64,000 bases of DNA, from NCBI GenBank assembly GCA_026003175.1, contig BPGT01000002.1, positions 930,001-994,000 of the forward strand, read 5' to 3'. This document shows positions 40,040 to 49,659 of this stretch, one piece after another (the stretch's first letter is position 1; every line of letters starts with the position of its first letter). Source of the stretch: Armatimonadota bacterium (GTDB lineage Bacteria > Armatimonadota > HRBIN16). The notes under the pieces were generated by a model, which saw nothing but the letters and a program-made list of their open reading frames with translations, did no database searches and had not been told where the DNA came from. A program made the translations under genes and the position numbers.

Positions 40040-41650
40040 ATGAGCACGGTCACGGAGGCACGACAGCGGTTTAAGCTGGCAGGGCGGGTGCGTCCGCGTT
40101 TCTGGCGGATGCAGAACGTCCGGCGCACGGTGCAGCTGGTGTTCCTTGCGCTGTTCGTGATGCTATTGGCGTTCACCGTTTACCCGGTACGCTCGCCGAT
40201 TACGGTAGATTTCTTCTTCCGTGCCGACCCGCTGGCTGTTATCAGCACCTTCATCGCCTCACGGGAGGTAGTCGGTGTGCTGATTCCTCTGGCGGCGGCG
40301 ATGCTCGCGCTGACTCTGGTGCTGGGCAGGTTCTTCTGCGGCTGGTTCTGCCCGATGGGCACGCTGATAGACCTGTCCGACCGCTTTGTGGTACGACGCA
40401 CCAGGCGCGCTGCCGGCGCGAAGGGATTCCCGCAGGTAAAGTACTATATTCTCGCCGCACTGTTGGTATCTGCTCTGTTCTCGGTGCAAGTCGCTTACTT
40501 CTTCGACCCGTTTGCCATCCTCACGCGCACGGTGGTGTGGGTGCTGTTCGCACCGATGGCTCTGCTGGGACGGATGGTGACCGAATCGCCGGTCGTAGCG
40601 GATTGGGTACCCTCGCTCACACAGATACCCTTCATCCCCGAAACCCAGCCGCACTACCGGATGAACCTGCTGGCAGCGTTGTTGTTTGCGGGCATCCTCG
40701 CGCTGGGGTTAGTTAGCCGACGCTTCTGGTGTCGTAACCTGTGCCCATTGGGTGCGTTGCTGGCGCTGCTCTCCGGGTGGGGCATCGTGCGACGACAGAC
40801 AGCGTCGGACAAGTGCATCGAGTGCCACCGCTGCGACCGCGAGTGCAAGATGGGCGCGATTCTTCCCGATTCGCATCGCTATCTGGCACGGGAATGCATC
40901 TATTGCTATAATTGTGTATCGGTATGTGCGCCCGGAGCCACCTCTTTCCCCCTCACGCTACGGCGTGAGGGTTTTGAAACGGCAACCGACCTCAACCGCC
41001 GTCGGTTGCTGGGGTTTGCTGCGCTGGGTGCGCTGTGGGCAGGCATTACAGTAAGCGATATCGGCGCGAAGAAGGCGGGCAATTCGCCCGTCAAGGCATC
41101 TAGCCCCTTCCGCATCCGACCGCCAGGCAGCCTGCCCGAGGAGCAGTTTCTGCAGAAGTGCGTGCGGTGCAGTCTGTGCATGAAAGTGTGCCCCACCAAC
41201 GGTTTGCAACCCGCACTTACCGAAGCAGGCATTGAAGGCTTCTGGACGCCCGTGCTGGTTCCGCGCATCGGACACTGTGCTCAGCACTGCACCGCCTGCG
41301 GTGATGTATGCCCGACCGACGCCATCCAGCCCTTCACCGCGGCGGAAAAGAAGTACCTTTTCATCGGGCGGGCATACATAGACAGGAGCATGTGCATTGT
41401 GTGGGCGCAGGATAAGAAGTGCCTCGTGTGCGACGAACACTGCTCTTACCGCGCGCTGCACTGGAAAGTGGTGGACGGACTGCGCCGCCCGTTCGTCAAT
41501 GAATATCTCTGTACAGGCTGCGGCGAATGCGAAGCCAAATGTCCGGTGCAACCGGTAGCGGCGATCCGCGTCACCACACTGGGCGACCTGCGCCATCTGA
41601 CGCGCGAAGCGCAAAAGCGATTCTACGAACGACATCTGGAAGAGGAGTGA
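40040..41650 (+). CDS. Membrane polyferredoxin (NapH-like) electron carrier
   Basis: This 536-aa protein has membrane helices (LVFLALFVMLLAFTVYPV and others) with the NapH/CcoG motif FFCGWFCPMG and a second CRNLCPLGALL. Many iron-sulfur motifs follow: CIECHRCDREC, CIYCYNCVSVC, CVRCSLCMKVCP, CTACGDVCP, CLVCDEHC and CTGCGECEAKCP, enough for at least five 4Fe-4S clusters. Residues near 315-335 (GFAALGALWAGITVSD) resemble a Tat-type segment, as if a NapH-like half were fused to a NapG-like half. It probably moves electrons between the quinone pool and the flanking DUF362 proteins. Confidence 0.9.
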   Translation: MSTVTEARQRFKLAGRVRPRFWRMQNVRRTVQLVFLALFVMLLAFTVYPVRSPITVDFFFRADPLAVISTFIASREVVGVLIPLAAAMLALTLVLGRFFCGWFCPMGTLIDLSDRFVVRRTRRAAGAKGFPQVKYYILAALLVSALFSVQVAYFFDPFAILTRTVVWVLFAPMALLGRMVTESPVVADWVPSLTQIPFIPETQPHYRMNLLAALLFAGILALGLVSRRFWCRNLCPLGALLALLSGWGIVRRQTASDKCIECHRCDRECKMGAILPDSHRYLARECIYCYNCVSVCAPGATSFPLTLRREGFETATDLNRRRLLGFAALGALWAGITVSDIGAKKAGNSPVKASSPFRIRPPGSLPEEQFLQKCVRCSLCMKVCPTNGLQPALTEAGIEGFWTPVLVPRIGHCAQHCTACGDVCPTDAIQPFTAAEKKYLFIGRAYIDRSMCIVWAQDKKCLVCDEHCSYRALHWKVVDGLRRPFVNEYLCTGCGECEAKCPVQPVAAIRVTTLGDLRHLTREAQKRFYERHLEEE

Positions 41651-41656
41651 AGCACC

Positions 41657-42640
41657 ATGCCATCGAGAAGAGAGTTTTTGAAAGAGCTGATGAGAACCGG
41701 AGCGGGGCTGTACACCCCGACCGCTGTGTTCGCTGTACTGCTACAAGAGAAAAGAAACCCCCAGAGCATAGTGGTAGAGGTCAAAAACCCCAATGTACAA
41801 ACCGAAGCACACCGGATTCGCCCAGAAATCGCGCAGGTGATGGTCTTCGAAGCGGTGCGGCGGCTAAGCGGAGAGAAAACCGACAGGGAAGCATGGCGAC
41901 ACTACTTCACCCCTGAAGACGTGGTGGGCATTAAAGTCAACTGCCTGTTTGGGCGAGGGGCTTCCACTCACCCTGAGGTGGTGATGGCGATTGTGGAGGG
42001 GCTGAAGTTGGCAGGTGTCAAGCCGGAAAATATCATCATCTGGGACCGGAGCGACGCCGACCTGGCGAAGGCGGGGTTCACCCTGAATCGCGAAGGACCC
42101 GGTGTGAAGTGCTACGGGACTAACGGTGACTACGAGCCTACCCCTACCCGGCACGGCTCCTTCAACGGACGCTTGAGCAAGATTCTCACCGAACGCATCA
42201 CTGCGCTGGTAAATGCCCCTATCTTGAAAGACCACAGCATCGCAGGCATTACCAACGCCTGCAAGAATCACTACGGCTCCATCGATAACCCGGGCGCCCA
42301 TCACGGCAATAACTGCGACCCTTATCTGGCAGACTTAAACGCAGTGCCCGCCATTCGTCAGAAAACACGCCTGGTTATCTGCGACGCCATCCGTCCGATA
42401 CCAGATGGCGGTCCTGGTCTGCGCGGAGACGTGGCATGGGATTACAACGCTATCCTCGCGTCCACCGACCCCATCGCTATCGACACCGTCGGCTGGCAGA
42501 TTATTGAGGCGAGGCGCAAGGAGACGGGCTTACCGCCGCTGGCACAGGTGGGGCGACCGGTACGCTATCTGCAGAGCGCGGCGCAGATAGGCATCGGCAC
42601 TAACGATCCGAATAAAATCAAGCTGGTACGGGTGGGGTAA
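41657..42640 (+). CDS. DUF362 protein, second copy
   Basis: This 327-aa protein starts with SRREFLKELMRTG, a Tat-like twin-arginine sequence, but has no lipobox. The DUF362 core is present (FTPEDVVGIKVNCLFGRGAS, ALVNAPILKDHSIAGITNAC, STDPIAIDTVGWQIIE). It differs clearly from the first DUF362 protein of the operon, so the two are not a recent duplication. It lies 6 bp after the polyferredoxin gene. The C-terminus (QSAAQIGIGTNDPNKIKLV) resembles an ending seen in related proteins. Confidence 0.88.
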   Translation: MPSRREFLKELMRTGAGLYTPTAVFAVLLQEKRNPQSIVVEVKNPNVQTEAHRIRPEIAQVMVFEAVRRLSGEKTDREAWRHYFTPEDVVGIKVNCLFGRGASTHPEVVMAIVEGLKLAGVKPENIIIWDRSDADLAKAGFTLNREGPGVKCYGTNGDYEPTPTRHGSFNGRLSKILTERITALVNAPILKDHSIAGITNACKNHYGSIDNPGAHHGNNCDPYLADLNAVPAIRQKTRLVICDAIRPIPDGGPGLRGDVAWDYNAILASTDPIAIDTVGWQIIEARRKETGLPPLAQVGRPVRYLQSAAQIGIGTNDPNKIKLVRVG

Positions 42641-42646
42641 TCCTCC

Positions 42647-42675
42647 GTAGGGGCAGCGCTCATGGTTGCCCCTAC
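42647..42675. terminator. Hairpin between convergent operons
   Basis: GTAGGGGCA (42647-42655) and TGCCCCTAC (42667-42675) form a perfect 9-bp stem with an 11-nt loop. It overlaps the stop codon of the TlpA-like gene and follows the DUF362 operon by 6 bp, so it may end transcription from both sides. No long T-run is present. Confidence 0.6.
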
Positions 42676-43181
42676 AGGGCACGTTGCACCGTATCTTCCA
42701 GCATCTGGATGGTGTTCTGCGGGTCGTAGCCCTCCATCCGTCGCAAGATATTGCCCTCTTTGTCGATAATGAACAGCGTGGGCAGGTTCCGTATCTGATA
42801 CGCGCTTTTCGCCGCCCCATCGCCGTCAACGGCGATGGGATAATTGACGCCCATCTCCTTGACGAACTGCTCTATCTCCGCGCGGCTAGTCGCGTCCACC
42901 GCTACACCGATGACCACCACGTTCTGGTCGCGATGGCGGCTGTGGAACTGTATCATCTTGGGCATGGTGAACCGGCATGGGGCGCACCATGTCGCCCAGA
43001 AGTCCAGTACCACCACTTTGCCCTTGTAATCCGCCAGCGATTTGGTTTCGCCGTCGAGCAGATTCAGGGTGATGTTCGGAGCAGCATCTCCCTCCCCCAT
43101 CTGCTTCGGGGGCTGGAACGCATAAATCACCAGCCCCGCTATCAACACAATCACCACATAAATGACCGCTCTTCGCATCAT
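42672..43181 (-). CDS. TlpA/ResA-like thioredoxin
   Basis: This 169-aa protein has an N-terminal membrane anchor (VIYVVIVLIAGLVIYAF) and an AhpC/TlpA-type domain with the active site FWATWCAPCRFTMPKM and the cis-Pro stretch IRNLPTLFIIDKEG. It should reduce disulfides on the outer face of the membrane, for example in cytochrome maturation. It is the last gene of an operon with the ferredoxin-NADP reductase and moaE, 9 bp after the reductase. Confidence 0.92.
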   Translation of the reverse strand: MMRRAVIYVVIVLIAGLVIYAFQPPKQMGEGDAAPNITLNLLDGETKSLADYKGKVVVLDFWATWCAPCRFTMPKMIQFHSRHRDQNVVVIGVAVDATSRAEIEQFVKEMGVNYPIAVDGDGAAKSAYQIRNLPTLFIIDKEGNILRRMEGYDPQNTIQMLEDTVQRAL

Positions 43182-43190
43182 GCCCCCTCA

Positions 43191-44181
43191 TCAGAGTTTC
43201 ATCTCACTGCTGTGACCGGGGAAGAACTGCGCGGTAGGGTCTATCCACCGCTTTGCCGAGTTCACGGCGATAGCCGCTTCCCCAACGCCTGTGGCAATCA
43301 GCCGGAGCTTGCCGGGGTAGGTTACCACATCGCCCGCCGCAAAAACACCGGGCAGGTTCGTGCGCATGAAGTGGTCCACCCGAATAAAGTGGTTCTCCAT
43401 ATCCAATCCCCAGTTTCGGACGGCGCCCACATCGGCGTTAAAGCCGATGCTGATAACCGCCGCATCCACTTCCAGCTGTTGCTCCTCCATCGTACGGTTG
43501 TTGAAGATGGTAACCGCCCGAAGGTTGCCGTTCTCGCCGTGCAACGCTTTCAGCTCCCAGAACAGCTTCACCTCGGCGGGCGAGCGGAGTAGCATCTGCA
43601 CATTGCCCTCATGCGCCCGAAACACATCGCGCCGGTGGATAAGGGTGACGTGGCGGGCAATAGGCAACAGGGTGAGTGCCCAGTCTACGGCGGAGTCACC
43701 TCCGCCTACGATAAGCACTCTCTTGCCGGCAAACGCTTCCTTTTCCCGCACAAAATAGAAAACGGAACGCCCTTCATACTCGCCGATACCCGGCAGCTGT
43801 AATTTGCGAGGGCGGAACGCACCGGCTCCCACTGCAATCAGCACCGTGCGGGTATCGTGCTCCGTCCTGTCGGTGATGATTCGCCAGTACCCCCCCAACC
43901 TGTCTCAGATCCAGTGCCTCTTCGTCCAGACAGACAGTGGGATGGAAACGCATCGCCTGCTCCACCATCCGCTGCACCAGATCGCGCGCCAGGATACAGG
44001 GGAAGCCGGGCATGTCATACACGTACTTCTCAGGATACAGCGTGCTGAGCTGCCCTCCCAGCTCCGGCAAACTGTCGATGATTTTGGTGCTCATGGAACG
44101 CATTCCTGCGCAAAACGCGGCGAACAACCCTACCGGTCCACCTCCAATGATGGTGATGTCGTACACCTCGCGCTCTGTCAC
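43191..44181 (-). pseudogene. Type 2 ferredoxin-NADP reductase, +1 shift in a G7 tract
   Basis: The N-terminal part ([36 protein letters not shown]) matches YumC-type ferredoxin-NADP+ reductases. After LDLRQV the frame is lost, and the family continues in another frame as [53 protein letters not shown], to the stop at 43191. The join lies in seven G (43890-43896 on the minus strand): six would give an intact protein of about 330 aa. FAD and NADPH motifs are complete. It may be a sequencing error, phase-variable or truly broken. GTG at 44181 is the likely start; 44211 overlaps moaE. Confidence 0.82.
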
Positions 44182-44207
44182 GAGGCATCCCTGCCCTTCC
44201 TGTAGTA

Positions 44208-44658
44208 TCACTCAACGGATTGCACGGCTTCGTCGCCTTCGATCCAGTAAGTGCCGTCAGGGCAAACCTCTTTCTTCCAGATAGGAACCCGCTCTTTCAA
44301 GGTATCGATGCACCAGCGGCAGGCTTCGAACGCCTGCTCCCGGTGCGGTGTGGCGACAGCGATGAGGACGCTCGTTTCGCCCACGTCCATTCTCCCTAAC
44401 CGATGCACCATCGCCACGCGCGCCCCCCCACCGTTGCGCTGCCTCCCCTGCTATCTCCCGCATCTGCTTCAGCGCCATCGGCTCGTACGCCTCGTACTCC
44501 AGATAGCGTACCTCGCGCCCACGCGAGTGATTGCGCACCACACCCGCGAATACTGCTACCGCCCCGCATTCTGCAGCCGCCACCGCTTGCCGAACCGACG
44601 CTTCATCAATCGGCTCGCGCGTGAGACGGCAATATACCACTGCTCCCGCTGGTGCCAT
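44208..44658 (-). pseudogene. moaE: Molybdopterin synthase large subunit, +1 shift in a G7 tract
   Basis: Starting at ATG 44658 (AGGAGG upstream), the frame matches MoaE through GAVAVFAGVVRNHSRGREV, RYLEYEAYEPMALKQMREI and AQRW. It then runs into seven G (44423-44429). The correct continuation lies in another frame: RVAMVHRLGRMDVGETSVLI, AVATPHREQAFEACRWCIDT, PIWKKEVCPDGTYWIEG. With six G the protein would be complete (about 149 aa, normal length). The conserved Lys of the active site (WKKE) is in the second part. MoaE transfers sulfur to form molybdopterin. No moaD is seen nearby. Confidence 0.8.
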
Positions 44659-44754
44659 TTCCTCCTCGCCTTCGGGAATCTACGCAGATTGAATCACTTT
44701 TCGTTCCTTCGCCGTTGGTTGCAGTATGCTCCTGAAACCGGTGCAACGTCACAT

Positions 44755-47067
44755 TTACTTCACGTAATCTGCTTCCTCCGGACGCCATATTGTATCGCGC
44801 ACCGTGAGATACAGCGTCCTGGCTGCATCAGCACGGGTGATGGGTCCCTCAGGGAAGAAGCGCATCCCGTCCTCCTGCAGAGCATCTGCACCATCCCATA
44901 GTATAGAAGTAATATGGTGTTTGCGCAAGGTTTCGATAGCAACGGCGAACGGTGAATCGGGGGGTACATCTAAATAGCTGCTTTTTTTCGGCGAAACGAG
45001 CACCCATTGCCCCAACTTCGTCATCACGGCTGCCAGCCACTGCGCGAACAGCCCACGCGAGATGGGGGCATCGGGGCGAAACAGCGTCTCGTTCGGCTGG
45101 ATAATGCCTGCCGCAATCAGACCTTCCACCGCCTGTCGGGCAGGGTGGTCTTCGGGCAGGTCGGTATAGGGCAAAGCGGGTCTGGCGTATGCAATCTGCA
45201 AACCGCCCTGCCTTAATCGGTGCCACAGCCATCGCGCGGCATCGGCACGGGTAAGCATTTTATCCGGCTCGAACCGCTCTTCTGGAAAGTAACCCCGCGC
45301 AGCGAGATACTGGATAGCGTGAAAACCGCGCGTCTCAGCAGTAACATCGGGGAACCAGTACAGGTACACGCCATAACGCAACAACACCTCCTGCACCAGG
45401 CGGGAGGGAATGCGCTTCGGCTCGGTATCATAGCGCAGTGCCAGCGCCGCCGCCGCGCCCGCTGCCTGCCCCATGTTCATGCGCACCGGCTCCATACGCA
45501 GGGTTCCGTAAGCCACATGCGTGGCGGAAACCGCTGTAGACACCAGCACATTACGCAGACGAAGAGGGAGCAGGATGCCAAAAGGAACCTGGTACCAGGG
45601 CGTGTAGTTCACCAGCCAGAACTCCCCTTCGCCAAGGTCTGGCGAGTTCCAGTCGCTCTTGGGCTGAACCGCGTGCGAGTCCATCGGATAGTCGCCGATG
45701 GCAACGGAGTCGGGGCGGATTCGTTCTCGCGCCTTCCAAACATCGCTTTCGTTCATCAGCACGTGCCCCATGATGCGCCGAGCCTCGCGCACATACAGTT
45801 GAGGAGGCACGTTGCCGTTGTCGCGATACTCATCCTCCGCCAGCCCGATGTTCTTCAGACCCAGCTCGGTCTGTATATAGTACAGATAGCCCAGCGCGTG
45901 CCACTTGTAGCGCTCGGCAATCTCGTCGCGCCGCTTCCAGCTGGCGGTGGGGTAATCATAGTTGATACCGGGCAGGTTACTGCCCTGCGGGTGCTGGTTG
46001 ATTTCAAACTTTCCGCCAGGGATGCGCCCGTACAGGTATGCCCATGTCTTCTCCCAGGGCGGGGTGTGGATATAATTCTCTCTGTTGTAGAACGGCGGCT
46101 GGGGAATGGTTTTGTCCGCCCCCTGTCCGTAGTCCTTCACCGCCAGCAGGATGGCGTAAGAGGGAATGCGCTTATCGCCTTTGCCGGTGCTACCGGGCAG
46201 GATGCGGTCGTTGGCGCGGTCATAGTAGATGTGCCCGGCATGTGGCTCTTCGGGGGAACGCGGCTCGCGCCCTACGCGGAACGGCGCACCTCCCCACGCG
46301 GCGATATCGCCTTCGTGTGTGGCGTCGATAAAGATATCGCCTTCGAAGGTTGCTTTGCGTCCGGTTAACATGTCCTGTACGATAACCGCGCGTATTCGCC
46401 CATTCTCTCGCAGCACCTTTATCGGTCTTACCCTGAAGTACACATGGATGTTCGGATGCTGTGCCACGATGCTCTTGATAAGCATATTTGCCACGCGAGG
46501 CTCGTATGCCATGCCGTTGCCTGTGCCGTAATACTGCTGAACCGCGCGGCGGAACTCTTCAAACAGTCCGTTAGAACGGGCTGGGTTACGCATATCGGTC
46601 AGGCTGACACCGTTGCTAATCATACCGCCCAGACGGTTTGTCTGCTCCAACAGGGCAACGGTGACGCCCTCGCGTGCGGCGGTGACCGCTGCTCCAACAC
46701 CCGAGGCGGTGCCTCCTACCACCACCAGTGGATAGTGGATGCGCTTCGGTAGGTCGCGGAAGGTGCGCTCGCTGACCTCTGGTGAAGGCTTCCGCGTACC
46801 GTCCGCCATCTGCGCAATCACCTGATACCGATAGGTTTGCGCAGGCATTAACGGCTCGTCCACAAACTGACGCGCCTCGGCGGGCAGTGTGGTAATCGGC
46901 TGTCCGTCGCGGATAACGATGTAAGATTGCACCTCGCCCTGTGCGGGCGGTAGCCAGTAGACGTTAATCTGGACGGGCGATTGCGCCAGCACCTCCACAG
47001 CGGTGGGCTGTGCCCATACTGTTGTTCCGATTATCGCCGTTAAGAGAACGAACAGAACCCCCTTCAT
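44755..47067 (-). CDS. Secreted FN3 - FAD oxidoreductase - SLH protein
   Basis: This 770-aa protein begins with a signal peptide (GVLFVLLTAIIGTTVWA). Residues about 20-95 are FN3-like (YIVIRDGQPITTLPAEARQF). The FAD-dependent domain follows (VVVGGTASGVGAAVTAAREG, LLEQTNRLGGMISNGVSLTD, FEGDIFIDATHEGDIAAWGG), as in FAD_oxidored proteins of glycan clusters. The last 220 residues hold SLH-like repeats (LTRADAARWLWHRL, ISRGLFAQWLAAVMTKLG, ITRADAARTLYLTV), which would fix it to the cell-wall layer. ATG at 47067 has AAGGGGG upstream. It lies 112 bp after the GH31 gene on the same strand. Confidence 0.85.
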   Translation of the reverse strand: MKGVLFVLLTAIIGTTVWAQPTAVEVLAQSPVQINVYWLPPAQGEVQSYIVIRDGQPITTLPAEARQFVDEPLMPAQTYRYQVIAQMADGTRKPSPEVSERTFRDLPKRIHYPLVVVGGTASGVGAAVTAAREGVTVALLEQTNRLGGMISNGVSLTDMRNPARSNGLFEEFRRAVQQYYGTGNGMAYEPRVANMLIKSIVAQHPNIHVYFRVRPIKVLRENGRIRAVIVQDMLTGRKATFEGDIFIDATHEGDIAAWGGAPFRVGREPRSPEEPHAGHIYYDRANDRILPGSTGKGDKRIPSYAILLAVKDYGQGADKTIPQPPFYNRENYIHTPPWEKTWAYLYGRIPGGKFEINQHPQGSNLPGINYDYPTASWKRRDEIAERYKWHALGYLYYIQTELGLKNIGLAEDEYRDNGNVPPQLYVREARRIMGHVLMNESDVWKARERIRPDSVAIGDYPMDSHAVQPKSDWNSPDLGEGEFWLVNYTPWYQVPFGILLPLRLRNVLVSTAVSATHVAYGTLRMEPVRMNMGQAAGAAAALALRYDTEPKRIPSRLVQEVLLRYGVYLYWFPDVTAETRGFHAIQYLAARGYFPEERFEPDKMLTRADAARWLWHRLRQGGLQIAYARPALPYTDLPEDHPARQAVEGLIAAGIIQPNETLFRPDAPISRGLFAQWLAAVMTKLGQWVLVSPKKSSYLDVPPDSPFAVAIETLRKHHITSILWDGADALQEDGMRFFPEGPITRADAARTLYLTVRDTIWRPEEADYVK

Positions 47068-47179
47068 CTCTTTCCCCCTTTCACGCCACAACTTGCTGCG
47101 GATTTTATTCGCGTGCACCAGCCGTTTCCCCTATGCGGATGCGACAGAGCCTGCAGCATGGCAGGAGTTGCCTGAAACG

Positions 47180-49498
47180 CTACAAGACTACTGCTATCGT
47201 TTCTGCACCATCGACGGGTTGTATCGCGGTTCCTTCGGCTGTCAGCGCTTCCTGCCCGCCTTCCACCTTATGCACGTTCGCCACGTTGCGCAGGAGTATG
47301 CTCCATCGTCGCGTGTCGCCTTCGGCACGGAAAGTGAGGAGTCCACCCTCGCGTCGGGTGTGCAACACCAGCGCAATCCGTCCCTTTACATCGGGCACAT
47401 GCGTTTTCACCTCAACCCCGTCTCCCATATCGAACACGTGGAATGTCACGCCATCGGGGTAATGATAATCCGGGCGTGTGTCCACTGCCCCCATCGGGAT
47501 GACCGAGCCAGGACGTACCATCAGCGGAAGGCTCAGGAAGCCGTGTTTTTCCTTTATCCATCGCCCCCCTTCTACCACCCGTCCACTCAACAGGTTCGTC
47601 CAGCGACCGGCGGGCAGGTAATAGTCCACCACACCCTCAGGCGAGAAAACGGGTGCTACCAGCAAGCTCGGACCCAGCATGTACTGCCTGTCCAGGGTAT
47701 CACAACCGGGGTCTTCCGGGAATTCCACGAACATCGCCCGCATCACGGGGATGCCCTCTTCGTGCGCTTCCACCGCACAGCGATACAGATACGGCATCAG
47801 CCGACACTTCAGTTTAGCGAAGAAGCGCAACACCTCCACCGCCTCTTCATCGAACAGCCAGGGCACACGGTAGGAGCTACTGCCATGTAGTCGGCTGTGT
47901 GAGGAGAGCAACCCGAACGCACACCAGCGTTTGTACAGGTCGGCAGGAGCGGTATCCACGAAGCCGCCGATGTCGTGGCTCCAGAAGCCGAACCCGCACA
48001 GGCTCAGCGACAATCCACCTCGCAGCGTCTCCGCCATCGATTCGTAGGTGGCGGTGCAGTCGCCTCCCCAGTGCACGGGAAACCTCTGCCCGCCTGCCGT
48101 TGCCGAGCGTGCGAAAAGCACCGCCTCACCCTCGCCACGCACCTGGGTTAGTAGTTCGTGTACCGTCTTGTTATACAGGTAGGAATAGAAATTATGCATT
48201 CGCACAGGGTCGGAGCCGTCGTGGTACACCACGTCGGTCGGGATGCGCTCACCGAAGTCGGTCTTGAAGCAGTCTACACCCATCTCCAGCAGACGGCGCA
48301 GCTGACTCTGAAACCACTGGCGCGCCTCCGAATTGGTGAAATCTACAATACCCATGCCTGCCTGCCACAGGTCGGTTTGCCACACGCTGCCATCGGGACG
48401 CTTCAGCAGGTAACCGCCCTTCATCCCTTCTTCGAACAGGCGCGAGCGCTGCGCAATGTAAGGATTCATCCATACACAAACGTGCAGACCGCGCTCCTTC
48501 AGACGGCGCAGCATCCCCTCTGGGTCGGGGAAGACACGCCGGTCCCACACGAAGTCGCACCAGTGAAACTCGCGCATCCAGAAGCAGTCAAAGTGGAACA
48601 CGCTCAGCGGGATACCACGCTCCGCCATGCCCTGAATGAACGAGGTCACAGTCTGCTCATCGTAGTCGGTAGTGAAAGAGGTGCTGAGCCACAAACCGAA
48701 CGACCACGCGGGCGGCAGAGCCGGTCGTCCCGTCAGCGCAGTGTAACGGCTGATGACCTCTCTGGGCGTCGGTCCGTAGACGAGATAGTACTCCAGGTAC
48801 TCGCCGGGTACACTGAACTGCACGCGCTCTACATGCTCAGAAGCTACCTCAAAAGAAACCTTTTCGGGGTGCGCCACAAACACGCCGTAGCCGCGATTAG
48901 TGATATAAAAGGGGATGTTCTTATAAGCGATTTCGGTGGCGGTGCCGCCATCCTCGTTCCACATCTCCACTACCTGCCCGTTCTTCACGAACGGTGTGAA
49001 CCGCTCGCCCAGCCCGTAGATGCATTCGCCGACGCCTATCCCCAGCTGCGCCACCATGAACCGTCCTTCGGGAGTATCCATATAGCCGATGCTTTTCGCA
49101 CCGCAGGTGGTGACCCGTTTCTCACCGTCGTAGAAATCCAGTTGCCACTCACCTTGCGTGCGCACACGTACGGTAAGCCTCCCTGTTGTGAGAGAGAGAA
49201 AACCCTCGCCCCCCTCTATCCGCACCGAAGGCGTGGGATGCTCTTGCAGTTCAAAGTACGGCGGGCGCACCGGCGTCCCCCGATGATGCCAGACCTGAAT
49301 GCGGATAACATTTTCAATGGGCGAGGAGAGCTTTATTGTCAAAAGCGGTGTATCCAGCGTCGCCACCCGACTGGTAACCCACTTATCAGGCGCGTAAAGG
49401 GTCAGCGAATTGTCGTCCTGTTCAAAGTCGTGCACGTGCACCGCATAATGGGGTGTCACGCCTTCGCGCATCAGCCAGACACCTCTGGTGAACTTCAT
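47180..49498 (-). CDS. GH31 alpha-xylosidase (YicI-like)
   Basis: This 772-aa cytosolic enzyme matches YicI-type family 31 enzymes. The nucleophile region is GVDCFKTDFGERIPTDV (Asp in KTDFGE), followed by YHDGSDPVRMHNFYSYLYN. The acid/base Asp is in HWGGDCTATYESM. The N-terminal sandwich and the proximal C-terminal domain (LVAPVFSPEGVVDYYLPAGR) are complete, and length is typical. It hydrolyses alpha-xylosyl ends, for example from xyloglucan oligosaccharides. No signal peptide is visible. Confidence 0.92.
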   Translation of the reverse strand: MKFTRGVWLMREGVTPHYAVHVHDFEQDDNSLTLYAPDKWVTSRVATLDTPLLTIKLSSPIENVIRIQVWHHRGTPVRPPYFELQEHPTPSVRIEGGEGFLSLTTGRLTVRVRTQGEWQLDFYDGEKRVTTCGAKSIGYMDTPEGRFMVAQLGIGVGECIYGLGERFTPFVKNGQVVEMWNEDGGTATEIAYKNIPFYITNRGYGVFVAHPEKVSFEVASEHVERVQFSVPGEYLEYYLVYGPTPREVISRYTALTGRPALPPAWSFGLWLSTSFTTDYDEQTVTSFIQGMAERGIPLSVFHFDCFWMREFHWCDFVWDRRVFPDPEGMLRRLKERGLHVCVWMNPYIAQRSRLFEEGMKGGYLLKRPDGSVWQTDLWQAGMGIVDFTNSEARQWFQSQLRRLLEMGVDCFKTDFGERIPTDVVYHDGSDPVRMHNFYSYLYNKTVHELLTQVRGEGEAVLFARSATAGGQRFPVHWGGDCTATYESMAETLRGGLSLSLCGFGFWSHDIGGFVDTAPADLYKRWCAFGLLSSHSRLHGSSSYRVPWLFDEEAVEVLRFFAKLKCRLMPYLYRCAVEAHEEGIPVMRAMFVEFPEDPGCDTLDRQYMLGPSLLVAPVFSPEGVVDYYLPAGRWTNLLSGRVVEGGRWIKEKHGFLSLPLMVRPGSVIPMGAVDTRPDYHYPDGVTFHVFDMGDGVEVKTHVPDVKGRIALVLHTRREGGLLTFRAEGDTRRWSILLRNVANVHKVEGGQEALTAEGTAIQPVDGAETIAVVL

Positions 49499-49659
49499 CA
49501 GTATCTACCGCCTCCTTATTTTTGCATTACCGATGAGAGAGCCATTGGATACTTTGAACTAAAGCTGTGCTCTGTCCTGCCTTTGCAGACATTCTGCGCT
49601 GTTTGTGCTATACTCTTTATCACGCCGAAGGCGATTCGAGCGGTAGGAGGAGGCATACA

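Noticed and set aside
45220-46368. 382-codon plus-strand frame
   Set aside because: Antisense to the FAD-SLH protein, whose motifs are unmistakable.
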